A stretch of DNA of 64,000 nt from SZAS-103 sp038316385 (GTDB lineage Bacteria; Pseudomonadota; Gammaproteobacteria; Xanthomonadales; Xanthomonadaceae): positions 73,959 to 137,958 of the forward strand of contig JBBQAN010000008.1 in NCBI GenBank assembly GCA_038316385.1. Reading direction: 5' to 3'. Shown piece after piece: positions 9,373-18,790 of this stretch. The notes beneath the pieces were generated by a model. It had not been told where the DNA came from and did no database searches. It saw only the letters and a program-made list of their open reading frames with translations. Positions within the stretch are counted from its first letter, which is position 1. Each line of letters begins with the position of its first letter. A program made the position numbers and the translations under genes.

Positions 9373-9403
9373 CAGAGCCGTCCTGGGTTCCGCTTTGATG
9401 CGG

Positions 9404-10294
9404 TTAGCCCAGAAGCCGGGCGATCACGAACAGCGCAAGCACCGCCAGCCACAACAACAGCATGCGCCAGATCAGGCTCATCGCGTCGCGTAGTTCGAGC
9501 AGCGCAGGCGTCGCGGCCATCGCGTTGCCGTCGGACACATCGGTGTCATCGTCGGCGATTTCGATATCAACGCTCGCGCGCGCGGCGGCGCCGAGGAATC
9601 CGGTATCGAGACGCGCTCCGCCAGCGTGCCATTCGCGCCACGCGCTGAATACCGCATCGAAATTCGCGGCAAGCGCGAGCGCCAGCGTCATCAGTTGCGC
9701 GACCGGCCATTCCAGCACCAACAGCAACCAGCGTGCGGCCTCGCGTTGCGCCGACGGCATGTCGGCGTGCGCAGGATCGCTGCCCAGCAATGCGCCGATG
9801 CGGTACAGCAATACGCCGGCCGGCCCGAGCAGCAGAAACCAGAACAACGGCCCGAACCAGCGCCGCAAGGCAGCGGCGAACACACCTTCGATCAATGCAT
9901 GCCCGTCGAACGAGGGCGCATTAGCCGGCAACAGGCTCGCGGCGGCAGCGCGCTTGCGTTCGGTGTCCGGCGCATCGACGATCGCATCGACATCCAGATC
10001 CAGATCGCGCGGCCCCCAGCAATAGAACAGCAGCAGCACCGCGAACACGAACTCCGGAATGCCCCACAAGGAATGCTGCAGCGCGAGTTGCAGCAGGCCG
10101 ATCAACAGCACCGGCAGGCCGACGATCAGCAGCAATCCGGTACGTCCGTTCAAGGCACTTTCGGTATCCGCCGACAATCCGTCGATGTAGCGCCGCCAAT
10201 CCACCAGCCAGTCGATACGCCGCAACGCAGTCAGCGACTGCAGCGCATGTCCTGCGATCAGGACGATGACGACGGCGATCAGGGTTGCGGACAT
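9404..10294 (-). CDS. ampE: AmpE-like inner membrane protein
   Basis: A 296-residue membrane protein with about four to five hydrophobic segments, resembling AmpE (CobD/CbiB-like fold), which is linked to AmpD and beta-lactamase induction in enterobacteria. Family features seen are the GPLFWFLLLGPAGVLLYR segment and the LEWPVAQLMTLALALAANF stretch followed by WREWH. The role is inferred from similarity only; no ampD or beta-lactamase gene is nearby. Its start overlaps the nudC end by 16 bases, suggesting translational coupling. Confidence 0.75.
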   Translation of the reverse strand: MSATLIAVVIVLIAGHALQSLTALRRIDWLVDWRRYIDGLSADTESALNGRTGLLLIVGLPVLLIGLLQLALQHSLWGIPEFVFAVLLLFYCWGPRDLDLDVDAIVDAPDTERKRAAAASLLPANAPSFDGHALIEGVFAAALRRWFGPLFWFLLLGPAGVLLYRIGALLGSDPAHADMPSAQREAARWLLLVLEWPVAQLMTLALALAANFDAVFSAWREWHAGGARLDTGFLGAAARASVDIEIADDDTDVSDGNAMAATPALLELRDAMSLIWRMLLLWLAVLALFVIARLLG

Positions 10295-11178
10295 GGAGGG
10301 CGCTCGAAGTGCATGCGCTCGATTCTAAACCCGCCGGCCAGGCAACCATCGATCAGCCAGCGCGAGATTGATTCGGAGCGCGACAAGCCCAGCGTTCCGC
10401 CGGCGACTTCGGCAAGCAATTCGTCGCGACCGAACCAGCGCGCGTCCTCGAGTTCGTCGTTGCAGCGCGGCTCGTCGGGTTCGGCGAGTGCGGAAAATCC
10501 GAGCATCAACCCGGATGGGAACGGCCATGGCTGCGACGCGATGTAGTCCGCACGCAGCACGCGTACGCCGGTCTCTTCCATCACCTCGCGCGCGACGGTG
10601 TCCTCAAGCCGTTCGCCAGGTTCGACGAAACCGGCGAGCAGCGAATAACGTCCACGCGGCCAGTTCGCTTGCCGACCGAGCAGCAGGCGCTCGCCATCGC
10701 TGACCAACATGATCACCGCCGCATCGATGCGTGGGTAATGATCGCTTGCACATCCGTCGCAGCGCGCGACATGGCCGCTGTGGGAAGATCGCAACCGCGC
10801 GCCGCAGTGGACGCAGAAACGGGTGCGTTGCCGCCAGAGCAGCAATGCGCGCGCATAAGCGAACAGGCCGGCTTCAAATGCCGACAGCTGCGAGGCCGCG
10901 CTCCGCAGATCAAGCGCGTTCGCAAGCGTATCGGTGCGATGCGCGAACCACGCGCCATCGGCATCAATGCCGAGGAACAATGCCTCGTCGAAGGCGCCTT
11001 CCGAAAAATGATTGCCGCGTTTCAGTGCGAGCGCATCACGCCCGATATTCAACTCAACATCGGAGTTGCTATCGAGGGTCAGTACGCGCGCCGTCGGCCA
11101 CAATACGGCGAGTCGTTCGCGATCGTTGCGCAAGTGTTCGGCGCGATCGAGCTGGCAACCGGTGAACGCGATGTGCAT
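10279..11178 (-). CDS. nudC: NAD(+) diphosphatase (RNA de-NADding Nudix enzyme)
   Basis: Nudix hydrolase that cleaves NAD(H) and removes NAD caps from RNA. In the 299-residue form the zinc-binding cysteines are Cys122, 125, 140 and 143. The Nudix box is G183-V205 (GX5EX7REVMEETGV), and the NudC-specific SQPWPFPS at 215-222 follows. I chose ATG 11178 because the start MHIAFTG-xx-LDRAEHLR fits relatives. A TTG at 11220 gives 14 more residues and lies just behind erpA. The end overlaps the ampE-like start. Confidence 0.92.
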   Translation of the reverse strand: MHIAFTGCQLDRAEHLRNDRERLAVLWPTARVLTLDSNSDVELNIGRDALALKRGNHFSEGAFDEALFLGIDADGAWFAHRTDTLANALDLRSAASQLSAFEAGLFAYARALLLWRQRTRFCVHCGARLRSSHSGHVARCDGCASDHYPRIDAAVIMLVSDGERLLLGRQANWPRGRYSLLAGFVEPGERLEDTVAREVMEETGVRVLRADYIASQPWPFPSGLMLGFSALAEPDEPRCNDELEDARWFGRDELLAEVAGGTLGLSRSESISRWLIDGCLAGGFRIERMHFERPPCPQP

Positions 11179-11231
11179 GGATGCACAAGTGGCGCCGATC
11201 GGTGGTGGCGCGGCGCTCAAGACTCTGCCGA

Positions 11232-11633
11232 TTACGCCGAAAACGAACTGCCGCAGCCGCAGGTGGTTTTCGCGTTCGGGTTGCGGATCGAGAACTGCGC
11301 GCCATGCAGGCTTTCGCTGTAGTCCACTTCCGCACCCATGAGGTACTGCAGGCTCAGCGGATCGACCAGCAAGGTCACGCCGTCCTTCTGCACGGCGAGA
11401 TCGTCCTCGGCCTGTTCCTCATCGAAGCTGAAACCGTACTGGAAACCCGAGCAGCCGCCGCCGCTGATATAGACGCGCAGCTTGAGCCCTGCATTGCCCT
11501 CTTCGCGAATCAACTCGGCGACCTTGCTCGCGGCCGCGCTGGTGAACACCAGCGGTGCGTCGAGCTGCTGGTAGTTCTGCGGGGCGGACGCCGACGGCAT
11601 GGATGCCGGATGCATGGGAAGCGCGTTGGACAT
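11232..11633 (-). CDS. erpA: Iron-sulfur cluster insertion protein, A-type carrier
   Basis: A-type carrier that delivers Fe-S clusters to apoproteins such as IspG. The product is 133 residues with the three ligand cysteines of the family, Cys61 in GGGCSGFQYGF and Cys125/Cys127 in the C-terminal CGCGSSF. Start ATG 11633 has a ribosome site (gaggg) 1-2 bases nearer than ideal, but the N-terminal alignment supports it. The first 20 residues are a non-conserved tail. It lies between the DUF6776 gene and nudC, all on the minus strand. Confidence 0.93.
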   Translation of the reverse strand: MSNALPMHPASMPSASAPQNYQQLDAPLVFTSAAASKVAELIREEGNAGLKLRVYISGGGCSGFQYGFSFDEEQAEDDLAVQKDGVTLLVDPLSLQYLMGAEVDYSESLHGAQFSIRNPNAKTTCGCGSSFSA

Positions 11634-11731
11634 GCCCTCAGCATGGGGGGTGGCAAGTGATTGTTCAAGCCGTCGCAAGCCCTGGCGTGCGCTGCATGCG
11701 CAATCGCGAACTCTAAACAGCGCAATGCACA

Positions 11732-12478
11732 CTATTCGCCACTCTTGCCACCGCCGGGCGCAGCGGGTTCGCCACTCAACGCATCGGCCCACGGAAATGC
11801 CTGCTGGATCGTGGTGCCTTCCGAACGCAGATTCACGCGCACGCGGTGCGGGGTGAAACCCGCCGGCAGCATCACGCTGCCCTCGACTTTTTCGAAATAG
11901 CGGAACTGGAACGGTAGCGCAGCGGCGTCGGGCTTCTGCATCAGATCGGTCCATTGCAGGGTCTGCAACTTGCCGCCAACGGCACCCTCGATCTGCAAGC
12001 TCAAATCGCCCTGACTGATCTTGCCGCGATTGAGGTTCTGGGTCAGCGTGGTCGAAAAGTGCCACGTTCCGTTGGCGTTTCGATCCATCTTCACGCTATG
12101 CACCGACAGCCCGCGACGCTGGCCGCTGGTGCCGACCAGTCGTTCGTAAAAGGAAACATCCGCGCGCAACGCGGAGACCTCCTCGTCGCGTTCGGACAAA
12201 CTGGACTGCAATTCCTGATTTGCGGCGCGGCTGACGTCGTCGGAGCGCTTGAGCGTGGTGACGCGTTGTTGCAGGTCGTCGAGCTGGCGGGCCTGAACAT
12301 GCAGTTGCGTGTTCTCAGCGGCCAGGCGGAACATGTGCGGTGCGGCCCAGCGCGCGGCCAACCACCAGGTCAGCGCAACGCTGCCGACCCACAGCATCAC
12401 GATCAGGATCAGCAACCAGCGCTTGCCGCGGCTAAGCGGCGGCAGGCGGAGATAGCGCACGAGGGTGAAAACGTCCAT
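11732..12478 (-). CDS. DUF6776-type membrane protein with coiled coil
   Basis: A 248-residue protein. A transmembrane helix at about 21-42 is followed by a coiled coil at about 53-115 (rich in Leu, Gln, Glu, Ser), then a soluble beta-rich domain that should be periplasmic. The layout matches the DUF6776 family found beside erpA in Xanthomonas relatives, as I recall. Function unknown. ATG 12478 is chosen because upstream sequence in the frame is Arg-rich noise. It is divergent from the DUF4126 gene. Confidence 0.75.
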   Translation of the reverse strand: MDVFTLVRYLRLPPLSRGKRWLLILIVMLWVGSVALTWWLAARWAAPHMFRLAAENTQLHVQARQLDDLQQRVTTLKRSDDVSRAANQELQSSLSERDEEVSALRADVSFYERLVGTSGQRRGLSVHSVKMDRNANGTWHFSTTLTQNLNRGKISQGDLSLQIEGAVGGKLQTLQWTDLMQKPDAAALPFQFRYFEKVEGSVMLPAGFTPHRVRVNLRSEGTTIQQAFPWADALSGEPAAPGGGKSGE

Positions 12479-12561
12479 GCGCTCGTATAGCCGCCGCAAC
12501 GCGCCACCGTCAAGCTGCGTGGCCGTTATACTCGGGATTCCTGGACTGGCGATCGACGGCA

Positions 12562-13167
12562 ATGTTTGGTTCCGCAATCGGCAACCCATCCGTCTTTGCC
12601 CTCGGCCTGACCCTTGCGTGGCTGGCCGGCGTACGCGTTTACCTGACCGTGTTCGGCATCGGCCTGGCTGGCGCGCTGGGCTGGATGGAGCTGCCACCGG
12701 CATTGCACGTCACTTCGTCGCCGTGGGTCATCGGAGTTTGCGGCGCGCTCGCCTTGGTCGAATTCTTCGCCGACAAGATTCCCGGCGTGGACACCGGTTG
12801 GGATCTGCTGCACACCCTGTTGCGCATTCCAGCCGGTGCATTTCTTGCGGCGGCGGCGATGTCGCACGATGGCGCCTTGCATGCGGGCGCATTGGTCGCC
12901 GGAGCTGCGCTGGCGCTGACCAGCCACGGCATCAAGACCGGCACCCGTGCGCTGATCAACACATCGCCCGAGCCGCTCACCAACTGGAGCGCGTCGCTGG
13001 GCGAGGACACGGTGTCGCTGACCGCGCTGGTTTTGCTGATGGCGCATCCCTGGCTTGCGCTCGGTCTGTCGGTCGGAGCACTGCTGCTGGCCGGGCTGGT
13101 GGTGTTGTGGATCTTCCGCGCGGTGTTGCGGCGGATCTCGGGTCGACGCACGCAGGCAGTCGCCTGA
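12562..13167 (+). CDS. DUF4126 family membrane protein
   Basis: A 201-residue protein with about five hydrophobic helices and the DUF4126 pattern: an early GVRVYLTVFGIGL, a central ALVEFFADKIPGVDTGWDLLHT with charged residues, and SHGIKTGTRALINTSPEP. The function of the family is not known. The stop overlaps the ATG of hemJ (TGATG), so the two genes are translationally coupled. The short divergent gap upstream (12479-12561) contains TATACT at 12527-12532 but no good -35. Confidence 0.82.
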   Translation: MFGSAIGNPSVFALGLTLAWLAGVRVYLTVFGIGLAGALGWMELPPALHVTSSPWVIGVCGALALVEFFADKIPGVDTGWDLLHTLLRIPAGAFLAAAAMSHDGALHAGALVAGAALALTSHGIKTGTRALINTSPEPLTNWSASLGEDTVSLTALVLLMAHPWLALGLSVGALLLAGLVVLWIFRAVLRRISGRRTQAVA

Positions 13168-13583
13168 TGCTGTGGATCAAGGCATTCCATATCGTGTTCG
13201 TGGTGGCCTGGTTCGCCGGGTTGTTCTACCTGCCGCGCTTGTTCATCTACCACCACGACGCGACCGACACGGTGTCGCGCGCGCGCTTCGTGACCATGGA
13301 ACATCGCCTGCTTGCAATCACCCATATCGGTGCCGCGCTGGCGCTGGGTTTCGGCATCGCGCTGGTGTTGCAGATGCCCGGATTCATGCAGCAGGGCTGG
13401 ATGCACGCAAAACTTGGGCTGGTGGTGGCGGTGCTTGCCTATCACTGCTGGTGCATGAAACTGGCCGGCGATTTTCGACATGACCGCCCGACGCCATCGT
13501 CGCGGTGGCTGCGCTGGTTCAACGAAATTCCAGCGCTGCTGCTGGTCGGTATCGTCTGTCTGGTCGTCGTCAAACCGTTCTGA
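13167..13583 (+). CDS. hemJ: Protoporphyrinogen IX oxidase, HemJ type
   Basis: Membrane heme-biosynthesis enzyme that oxidises protoporphyrinogen IX to protoporphyrin IX. The 138-residue product has four helices and the conserved early His8 in KAFHIVFVVAWFAGLFYLPR, then the MEHRLL and WMHAKL motifs of the family. It is the usual HemJ length. The start ATG at 13167 shares bases with the DUF4126 stop. Confidence 0.9.
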   Translation: MLWIKAFHIVFVVAWFAGLFYLPRLFIYHHDATDTVSRARFVTMEHRLLAITHIGAALALGFGIALVLQMPGFMQQGWMHAKLGLVVAVLAYHCWCMKLAGDFRHDRPTPSSRWLRWFNEIPALLLVGIVCLVVVKPF

Positions 13584-13635
13584 CGTGGCCGCGAAAGGAA
13601 CGGACAGCGCATAATGCGGCAGGGGGAACCGTGAC

Positions 13636-16194
13636 ATGAGCAAGACCAATACTATTGCGTCCCAGCAGGAAGAATATCGCCTGGCGTTCCTGCGCCATCT
13701 GCCCAAGCGCATCGAGGCGGTCGAACAGCGCATCCATCGCTACAAACGCGAGGGTTGGGAAACCGAAGGCATGTCGTTGCTCAACGACGACGTGCAACGA
13801 TTGGCCGGCGCCAGCGGTCGTTACGACCTGCTCGAACCCAGCCAGCATCTGCTCACGCTCGAACAGATGCTCGGCGAACATCTTGCACGCAAGAGTCTGC
13901 CCGATGCGCAGCAGAGCGAACGCATGTTGTCGTTGACTGCAGCGATTTCCGCATCGTTGGCCGGGCGGCCCGCCACACAACAGCAAGTGGCGCACAGCGA
14001 AATCGCGCCCGATCATTACTGGCGGCGCTGGGTTGCCGACGCGCCCGAACCCGGTTCGATGCCAGCGCCGACTGCAGTGGATGATGCCACCGCGACTGCT
14101 GCGGTCAGAGCTCCCCGGCCGGAAGCATCCGCGAGCACGACGCCGCGCCGCATTTATCACTTGAGCGACGGCAATCCGCTCGCTTTCGAAATCAGCCAGC
14201 GCCTTGAAGCCGACGGTTACGAAGTCGAACCGGTCGAGAACGTCCAGGAATTGGCCGAGCTGTTGTTGAGCCTGTCCCCGCAGATGGTGCTGGTGGGCAA
14301 TTCGCACATGGCCGATCTGGCCAACGTCGGGGTGACCCGCCGCGACGTCCAACTACGCTCGCAGAATCAGCGCATCCAGTTAGTTGCGCTGGCTGCGGAG
14401 GACAATTTGCAATCGCGGCTCGACGCGCGACGCGCCGGCGTCGATGTGCTGCTGCTGCCGCCCTTCAATGCGGCCGAGGTAGTACGCCAGCTGCAGGATC
14501 TGCTGACCCCGGCTGCCGAGGAAAAACTGCGCATCCTGATCGTCGAGGACGACCGCGCGCAGGCATTGTTCGCGCAAAGCGTGCTGAGCAATGCGGGCAT
14601 GCAGGCGCAGGTCGAACAGGATCCGTTGCTCGTGCTCGATGCGCTGGAATCGCTGCATCCTGATCTGGTGCTGATGGACCTGCACATGCCGCATGCCAAC
14701 GGTGTGGAACTGACTGCGCTGATCCGCGAACATTCTGCATTCAAACAGACCCCGATCGTTTTCCTTTCCGGCGAAAACGATCCGGACGCACGATTCGAGG
14801 CGATCAATGCCGGCGGCGACGATTTCCTCGGCAAGCCGATCCGGCCCAAGCACCTCATTGCCGCCGTACAGAACCGCGTGCGACGTACGCGCAGCATGCA
14901 GCAACAAAGTCCTTCGCTCGGCGCACGCGACGAGGCGACCGGGCTGCATCGGCGCGCGTTCGTGCTCGATCGGGTCAACGATGCGCTCGGTGCCAATACG
15001 GATCGGCACAGCATCGGTGGTGGCACCTTGTTTCTGGAGATCGATGGAGCGGCAGCGTTGCGCGACCGGCTCGGGCTTGGCGCGCTCGAACAACTGCTGG
15101 TAGCGGCCGGGCGCGTACTCGCCGATGCGATCGGCGATGAATACACGGCAGCGCGCATCAACGATGGCGCTTTCCTGATCCTTGCACTCAATCTTGACGA
15201 CAACGCACTCGACGCGCTGGCCAAACGGCTGCGCGATCATCTGATGCAGCACGCATTCGAGGCCGGCGGCAAGGGCATGCGGCTGCGCGCATCGGTCGGG
15301 GTGTGTCCGCTGCGCTTCGGCTTCGGCGATGCCAGTACTCTGCTCAACACCACCGAACGCGTCTGCCGCGAAGCGCGCATCAGCGATCAGGGCGTGAAAC
15401 GTTTCGAGCCGCTCAAGGCATCCGAACTCGATCAGGAAACCTCCTTGGTCGAGCAGTTGCGCGAAGCGATCCATAACGACGGTTTCGGGCTGATCTACCA
15501 GCCCATCGTCGCCGTCCAAGGCGGTCAGCACGCGCAATATCAGACCTTGTTGCGGATGCGCGACGCGAACGGACGGCTGCGCTCAGCGGCAGAGCTGCTG
15601 CCGCTGGCCGAACGCGCCAAACTCATGATCGACATCGATCGCTGGGTGCTCACGCGCGCGCTGAGCGTGATTCGCCAGCAACGCGACAGCGGACGCATGG
15701 TGCGGCTGTTCGTGCCGCAGGCGATGACCACATTCTCTGCGGGCGATCAGGCCGGCTGGCTGAAAGGCGAACTGGCCGCGCAAGAACTGGAAGGTTCGGC
15801 GCTGGTGCTCGAGTGCCGGCTCGAAGATGCGCTGCTGAATCCGCCCGCTCTGGTCTCGTTCGCGATCGCAATGCGCGACGATGGCGTGCAACTGGGCTTG
15901 GGCCAGTTCGAACAAACCGCCGACGCGAACCGGCTGCTCGAACAGATCCCGCTCGGCTTCATCAAGCTCGCGGCAAAATACGTCGCCGGCAATGTTCCGC
16001 AGGAGTTGCGCGACGATCTGCGGATGATGATCGATCACGCGCATCGGCTCGGCATCCAGGTGATCGGGCATCGCGTCGAGGATGCGCAATCGGCGGCGAC
16101 GCTGTGGATGAGCGGGATCGATTTCATCCAGGGCAACCTGGTGCAGACCGCTGCCGGCGCGCTCGACTTCGACTTCAACGTCGCAGTTCTCTGA
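13636..16194 (+). CDS. Response-regulator protein with degenerate GGDEF and EAL domains (FimX-like)
   Basis: An 852-residue cytoplasmic protein. In order: an Hpt-like helical domain (1-110) in which the usual phospho-His is Gln54; a degenerate receiver (about 172-290); an intact receiver (298-415, Asp348 in LMDLHMP, Lys400); a GGDEF-like domain (430-592) whose signature reads NDGAF; and an EAL-like domain (605-852) where EAL is replaced by QTL (636-638) and the DDFG motif is lost. Neither synthesis nor hydrolysis of c-di-GMP is expected. It may bind c-di-GMP as FimX does, or act as a protein-interaction platform. The hybrid kinase gene starts 7 bases downstream, a likely partner. A ribosome site (aggggg) precedes the ATG. 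Confidence 0.85.
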   Translation: MSKTNTIASQQEEYRLAFLRHLPKRIEAVEQRIHRYKREGWETEGMSLLNDDVQRLAGASGRYDLLEPSQHLLTLEQMLGEHLARKSLPDAQQSERMLSLTAAISASLAGRPATQQQVAHSEIAPDHYWRRWVADAPEPGSMPAPTAVDDATATAAVRAPRPEASASTTPRRIYHLSDGNPLAFEISQRLEADGYEVEPVENVQELAELLLSLSPQMVLVGNSHMADLANVGVTRRDVQLRSQNQRIQLVALAAEDNLQSRLDARRAGVDVLLLPPFNAAEVVRQLQDLLTPAAEEKLRILIVEDDRAQALFAQSVLSNAGMQAQVEQDPLLVLDALESLHPDLVLMDLHMPHANGVELTALIREHSAFKQTPIVFLSGENDPDARFEAINAGGDDFLGKPIRPKHLIAAVQNRVRRTRSMQQQSPSLGARDEATGLHRRAFVLDRVNDALGANTDRHSIGGGTLFLEIDGAAALRDRLGLGALEQLLVAAGRVLADAIGDEYTAARINDGAFLILALNLDDNALDALAKRLRDHLMQHAFEAGGKGMRLRASVGVCPLRFGFGDASTLLNTTERVCREARISDQGVKRFEPLKASELDQETSLVEQLREAIHNDGFGLIYQPIVAVQGGQHAQYQTLLRMRDANGRLRSAAELLPLAERAKLMIDIDRWVLTRALSVIRQQRDSGRMVRLFVPQAMTTFSAGDQAGWLKGELAAQELEGSALVLECRLEDALLNPPALVSFAIAMRDDGVQLGLGQFEQTADANRLLEQIPLGFIKLAAKYVAGNVPQELRDDLRMMIDHAHRLGIQVIGHRVEDAQSAATLWMSGIDFIQGNLVQTAAGALDFDFNVAVL

Positions 16195-16201
16195 TCAGCC
16201 T

Positions 16202-18772
16202 GTGGCCGAATCGCCGCAGCTGCTCAACACACTGCGCTGGGCGACGGCTGCGGCCATCGTTGGCATTCTGCTCGCGATCGGCCTTGATCTGGCCGGCGTA
16301 CACGGACCGTGGCGCGCGGTCGCGCTCGTCCTGGCCACGGTAGCGCTTTCCTGCTTTTTCGGCGTGCTGCATTTGCTGCACAGCCAGCTTGAGACGACAT
16401 CCATTGTCGCGCACAAGGCGCTTAGTGATGCCAAAGCCACCGTCATCAGCCGTACCGGTGAACACGAAGCCGAATTCGACGCCCTGCGCAACGAACTGGA
16501 AGAACACCGCAGGCTGCAGACTGAGCTGACGGCAGCCAAGCAGGTCGCCGAACAGGCAACCCTTGCCAAGAGCGAATTCCTCGCGACGATGAGCCACGAA
16601 GTGCGTACGCCGCTCAACGGCATCATCCCGATGCTCGATCTGCTGCAATCGTCCAAGCTCGCCCTCGACCAGCGCGAGATGCTCAACACCGCACTGCAAT
16701 CCGCGCGCCAGTTGTTGCGGATCGTTGACGACATCCTTGATTATTCCAAGCTCGAAGCCAATGCCCTGCAACTCGAGAACGTCAGCCTCAACCTGCGCGA
16801 GCTGCTCGACTCGGTGATCCGTCTGCTCGAACGGCAGGCGCAGGCAAAAGGACTGCGGTTGTCGTTGCATGTTGATCCGGGTGTACGCGTCGCATTCCGC
16901 GGCGATCCGCTGCGGCTGCGGCAAATCATCAGCAACCTGATCAGCAACGCACTGAAATTCACCGAACGCGGCTCGATCACGATGCATGTCAGCCGGCTGA
17001 GCGAGACCCGCACGCACCACCAGTTGCGTTTCGAGGTCAGCGATACCGGCATCGGCATTTCCCAGGAAGCGGCAAGCAAACTGTTCAACGCGTTCTCGCA
17101 AGCCGACGCCTCGACCACACGCGTGTATGGCGGAACCGGGCTGGGGTTGGCGATCTGCAAGCGCATCGTTGACCTGATGGGCGGCCGGATCGGGGTGGAA
17201 TCCGAACTCGGGCGCGGCTCGGCGTTCTGGTTTGAAATTCCGATGCTCAAAGCCGCGAGCGAAATCGAGGGGCCGCGTACCGGTGTGCAGGACGCGCGCG
17301 CATTGGCACTGACGTCCGATTCCACGGTGCATCGCCGCCTCGCGTCGAGTCTGGCGCAAGTCGGCATGCACCCGGTCTTCGTCGAAACCACCCAGGACGC
17401 GCTATCCCAATTGCGCACTTCGGCCGGCGCGCCGACCCGTGGTTTCGACCTGCTGATCGTCGATCTGGCATCGATCAAGCACACCGTGGTCGCACTGCAA
17501 CGCAATTTGTTGAACATGGACGGCGTCGAGCGGCTACGCATCCTGTTTCTGGAAGGCGCCGACTCCGCATCCGACGATGTACGCGGACTGCCGAACTCGG
17601 TGGTCGTTCCGCGCACGATTGCGGAAATGGATTTGCGGCGCAAGTTCTCCGAAATGCTTGCCGGCGAGGCGATCAGCGCGTCCAGCCGCGATTCGCTTGC
17701 AGCGGTCAATATCGCGCCTGCGCAAGATCGGCGCGCGCCACAAACCGATGCAACGGGCGCGCCACTCGCGGCGATTCCGATCAAGGGCAAGCTGCTGCTG
17801 GTCGAGGACAATCCGGTCAACCTGCTGGTCGCGCAACGGTTGATCACCTTGAGCGGCATGCAGTGCGATACCGCCGAGAATGGCGAGCAGGCGTTGGAAA
17901 AACTGGGCCGCGTTCATTACGACATCGTGCTGATGGACTGCCAGATGCCGGTCATGGATGGCTACACCGCGACCCGCAACTGGCGCAAGCACGAGGAGAA
18001 CCATCAGTTGCAACCATTGCCGATCGTGGCGATGACCGCCAATGCGATGGCCGGCGACCGCCAGAAATGCCTCGACGCAGGCATGGACGATTACCTGTCC
18101 AAACCGGTCTCGCGCGAGCATCTGGAGAACACCCTGCGTCGCTGGCTCGCCGCGCCCTCGCGACTGCGGCGCATGTCCGACCAGCCTGCTGAACCAATGA
18201 CCGCAGCAAGGCTGGCCGAGCCTGCGACTGAGCAGCGTGCCGCAACGACAATCGCGGATGCGGAAACTGGGCGCTTCGCAGCGGCGGCGATCGCTGCCGG
18301 TTTGACTTCACAAGCACCGGTCGCAGCGGTCGTTGCCAAGCCCCCCGCACCCTTCACGCCGGCCACTTTGGCCGCAGCATTCGCAGCATCGACTGCCGAT
18401 GCAACGGCTCACGTCTTGGCACCATTGCCATCGAACGCACCGGCACTGGATTCGGAGATCATCGAGGAACTGTGGAGCGCGATGGGCGACCAGTTCAAGC
18501 AACTGGTGCATGTGTTCCTCGACGACGCGCCCGGCCATCTGACCAAACTCGAAGCCGCCGCGGTAATCGGCGACATTGCCGCCATGGCCGATCCCGCCCA
18601 CGCACTCAAGTCCTCCAGCGCCAATCTCGGCGCGATGGAGGTGTCCGCGATCGCCAAACGCATCGAACACGGCGCACGCGATCGTACCCTCGCCGATGCG
18701 ATCGGCGTCGTCGCAACCCTTAGTCGTGAGTTCCACCGCGCCGAGGCCGAACTGCGGACGCTGCTGTATTAG
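16202..18772 (+). CDS. Hybrid sensor histidine kinase with receiver and Hpt domains
   Basis: An 856-residue inner membrane kinase. Two short hydrophobic helices (about 13-33 and 38-58) with almost no periplasmic loop, a coiled coil to about 120, HisKA with His132 in MSHEVRTPLNG, and HATPase with NLISNALKF (245-253), DTGIGI (281-286) and GTGLGLAI. A pseudo-receiver follows at about 365-480, then a true receiver with Asp579 (LMDCQMP) and Lys634. A Pro/Ala-rich linker leads to an Hpt with His800 (HALKSSSANLG). This is a complete phosphorelay. Start GTG 16202 lacks a visible ribosome site and is 7 bases behind the upstream stop, so coupling is likely. No sensor domain is apparent. Confidence 0.93.
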   Translation: MAESPQLLNTLRWATAAAIVGILLAIGLDLAGVHGPWRAVALVLATVALSCFFGVLHLLHSQLETTSIVAHKALSDAKATVISRTGEHEAEFDALRNELEEHRRLQTELTAAKQVAEQATLAKSEFLATMSHEVRTPLNGIIPMLDLLQSSKLALDQREMLNTALQSARQLLRIVDDILDYSKLEANALQLENVSLNLRELLDSVIRLLERQAQAKGLRLSLHVDPGVRVAFRGDPLRLRQIISNLISNALKFTERGSITMHVSRLSETRTHHQLRFEVSDTGIGISQEAASKLFNAFSQADASTTRVYGGTGLGLAICKRIVDLMGGRIGVESELGRGSAFWFEIPMLKAASEIEGPRTGVQDARALALTSDSTVHRRLASSLAQVGMHPVFVETTQDALSQLRTSAGAPTRGFDLLIVDLASIKHTVVALQRNLLNMDGVERLRILFLEGADSASDDVRGLPNSVVVPRTIAEMDLRRKFSEMLAGEAISASSRDSLAAVNIAPAQDRRAPQTDATGAPLAAIPIKGKLLLVEDNPVNLLVAQRLITLSGMQCDTAENGEQALEKLGRVHYDIVLMDCQMPVMDGYTATRNWRKHEENHQLQPLPIVAMTANAMAGDRQKCLDAGMDDYLSKPVSREHLENTLRRWLAAPSRLRRMSDQPAEPMTAARLAEPATEQRAATTIADAETGRFAAAAIAAGLTSQAPVAAVVAKPPAPFTPATLAAAFAASTADATAHVLAPLPSNAPALDSEIIEELWSAMGDQFKQLVHVFLDDAPGHLTKLEAAAVIGDIAAMADPAHALKSSSANLGAMEVSAIAKRIEHGARDRTLADAIGVVATLSREFHRAEAELRTLLY

Positions 18773-18790
18773 CGGTGCTGCGTGACTGCT

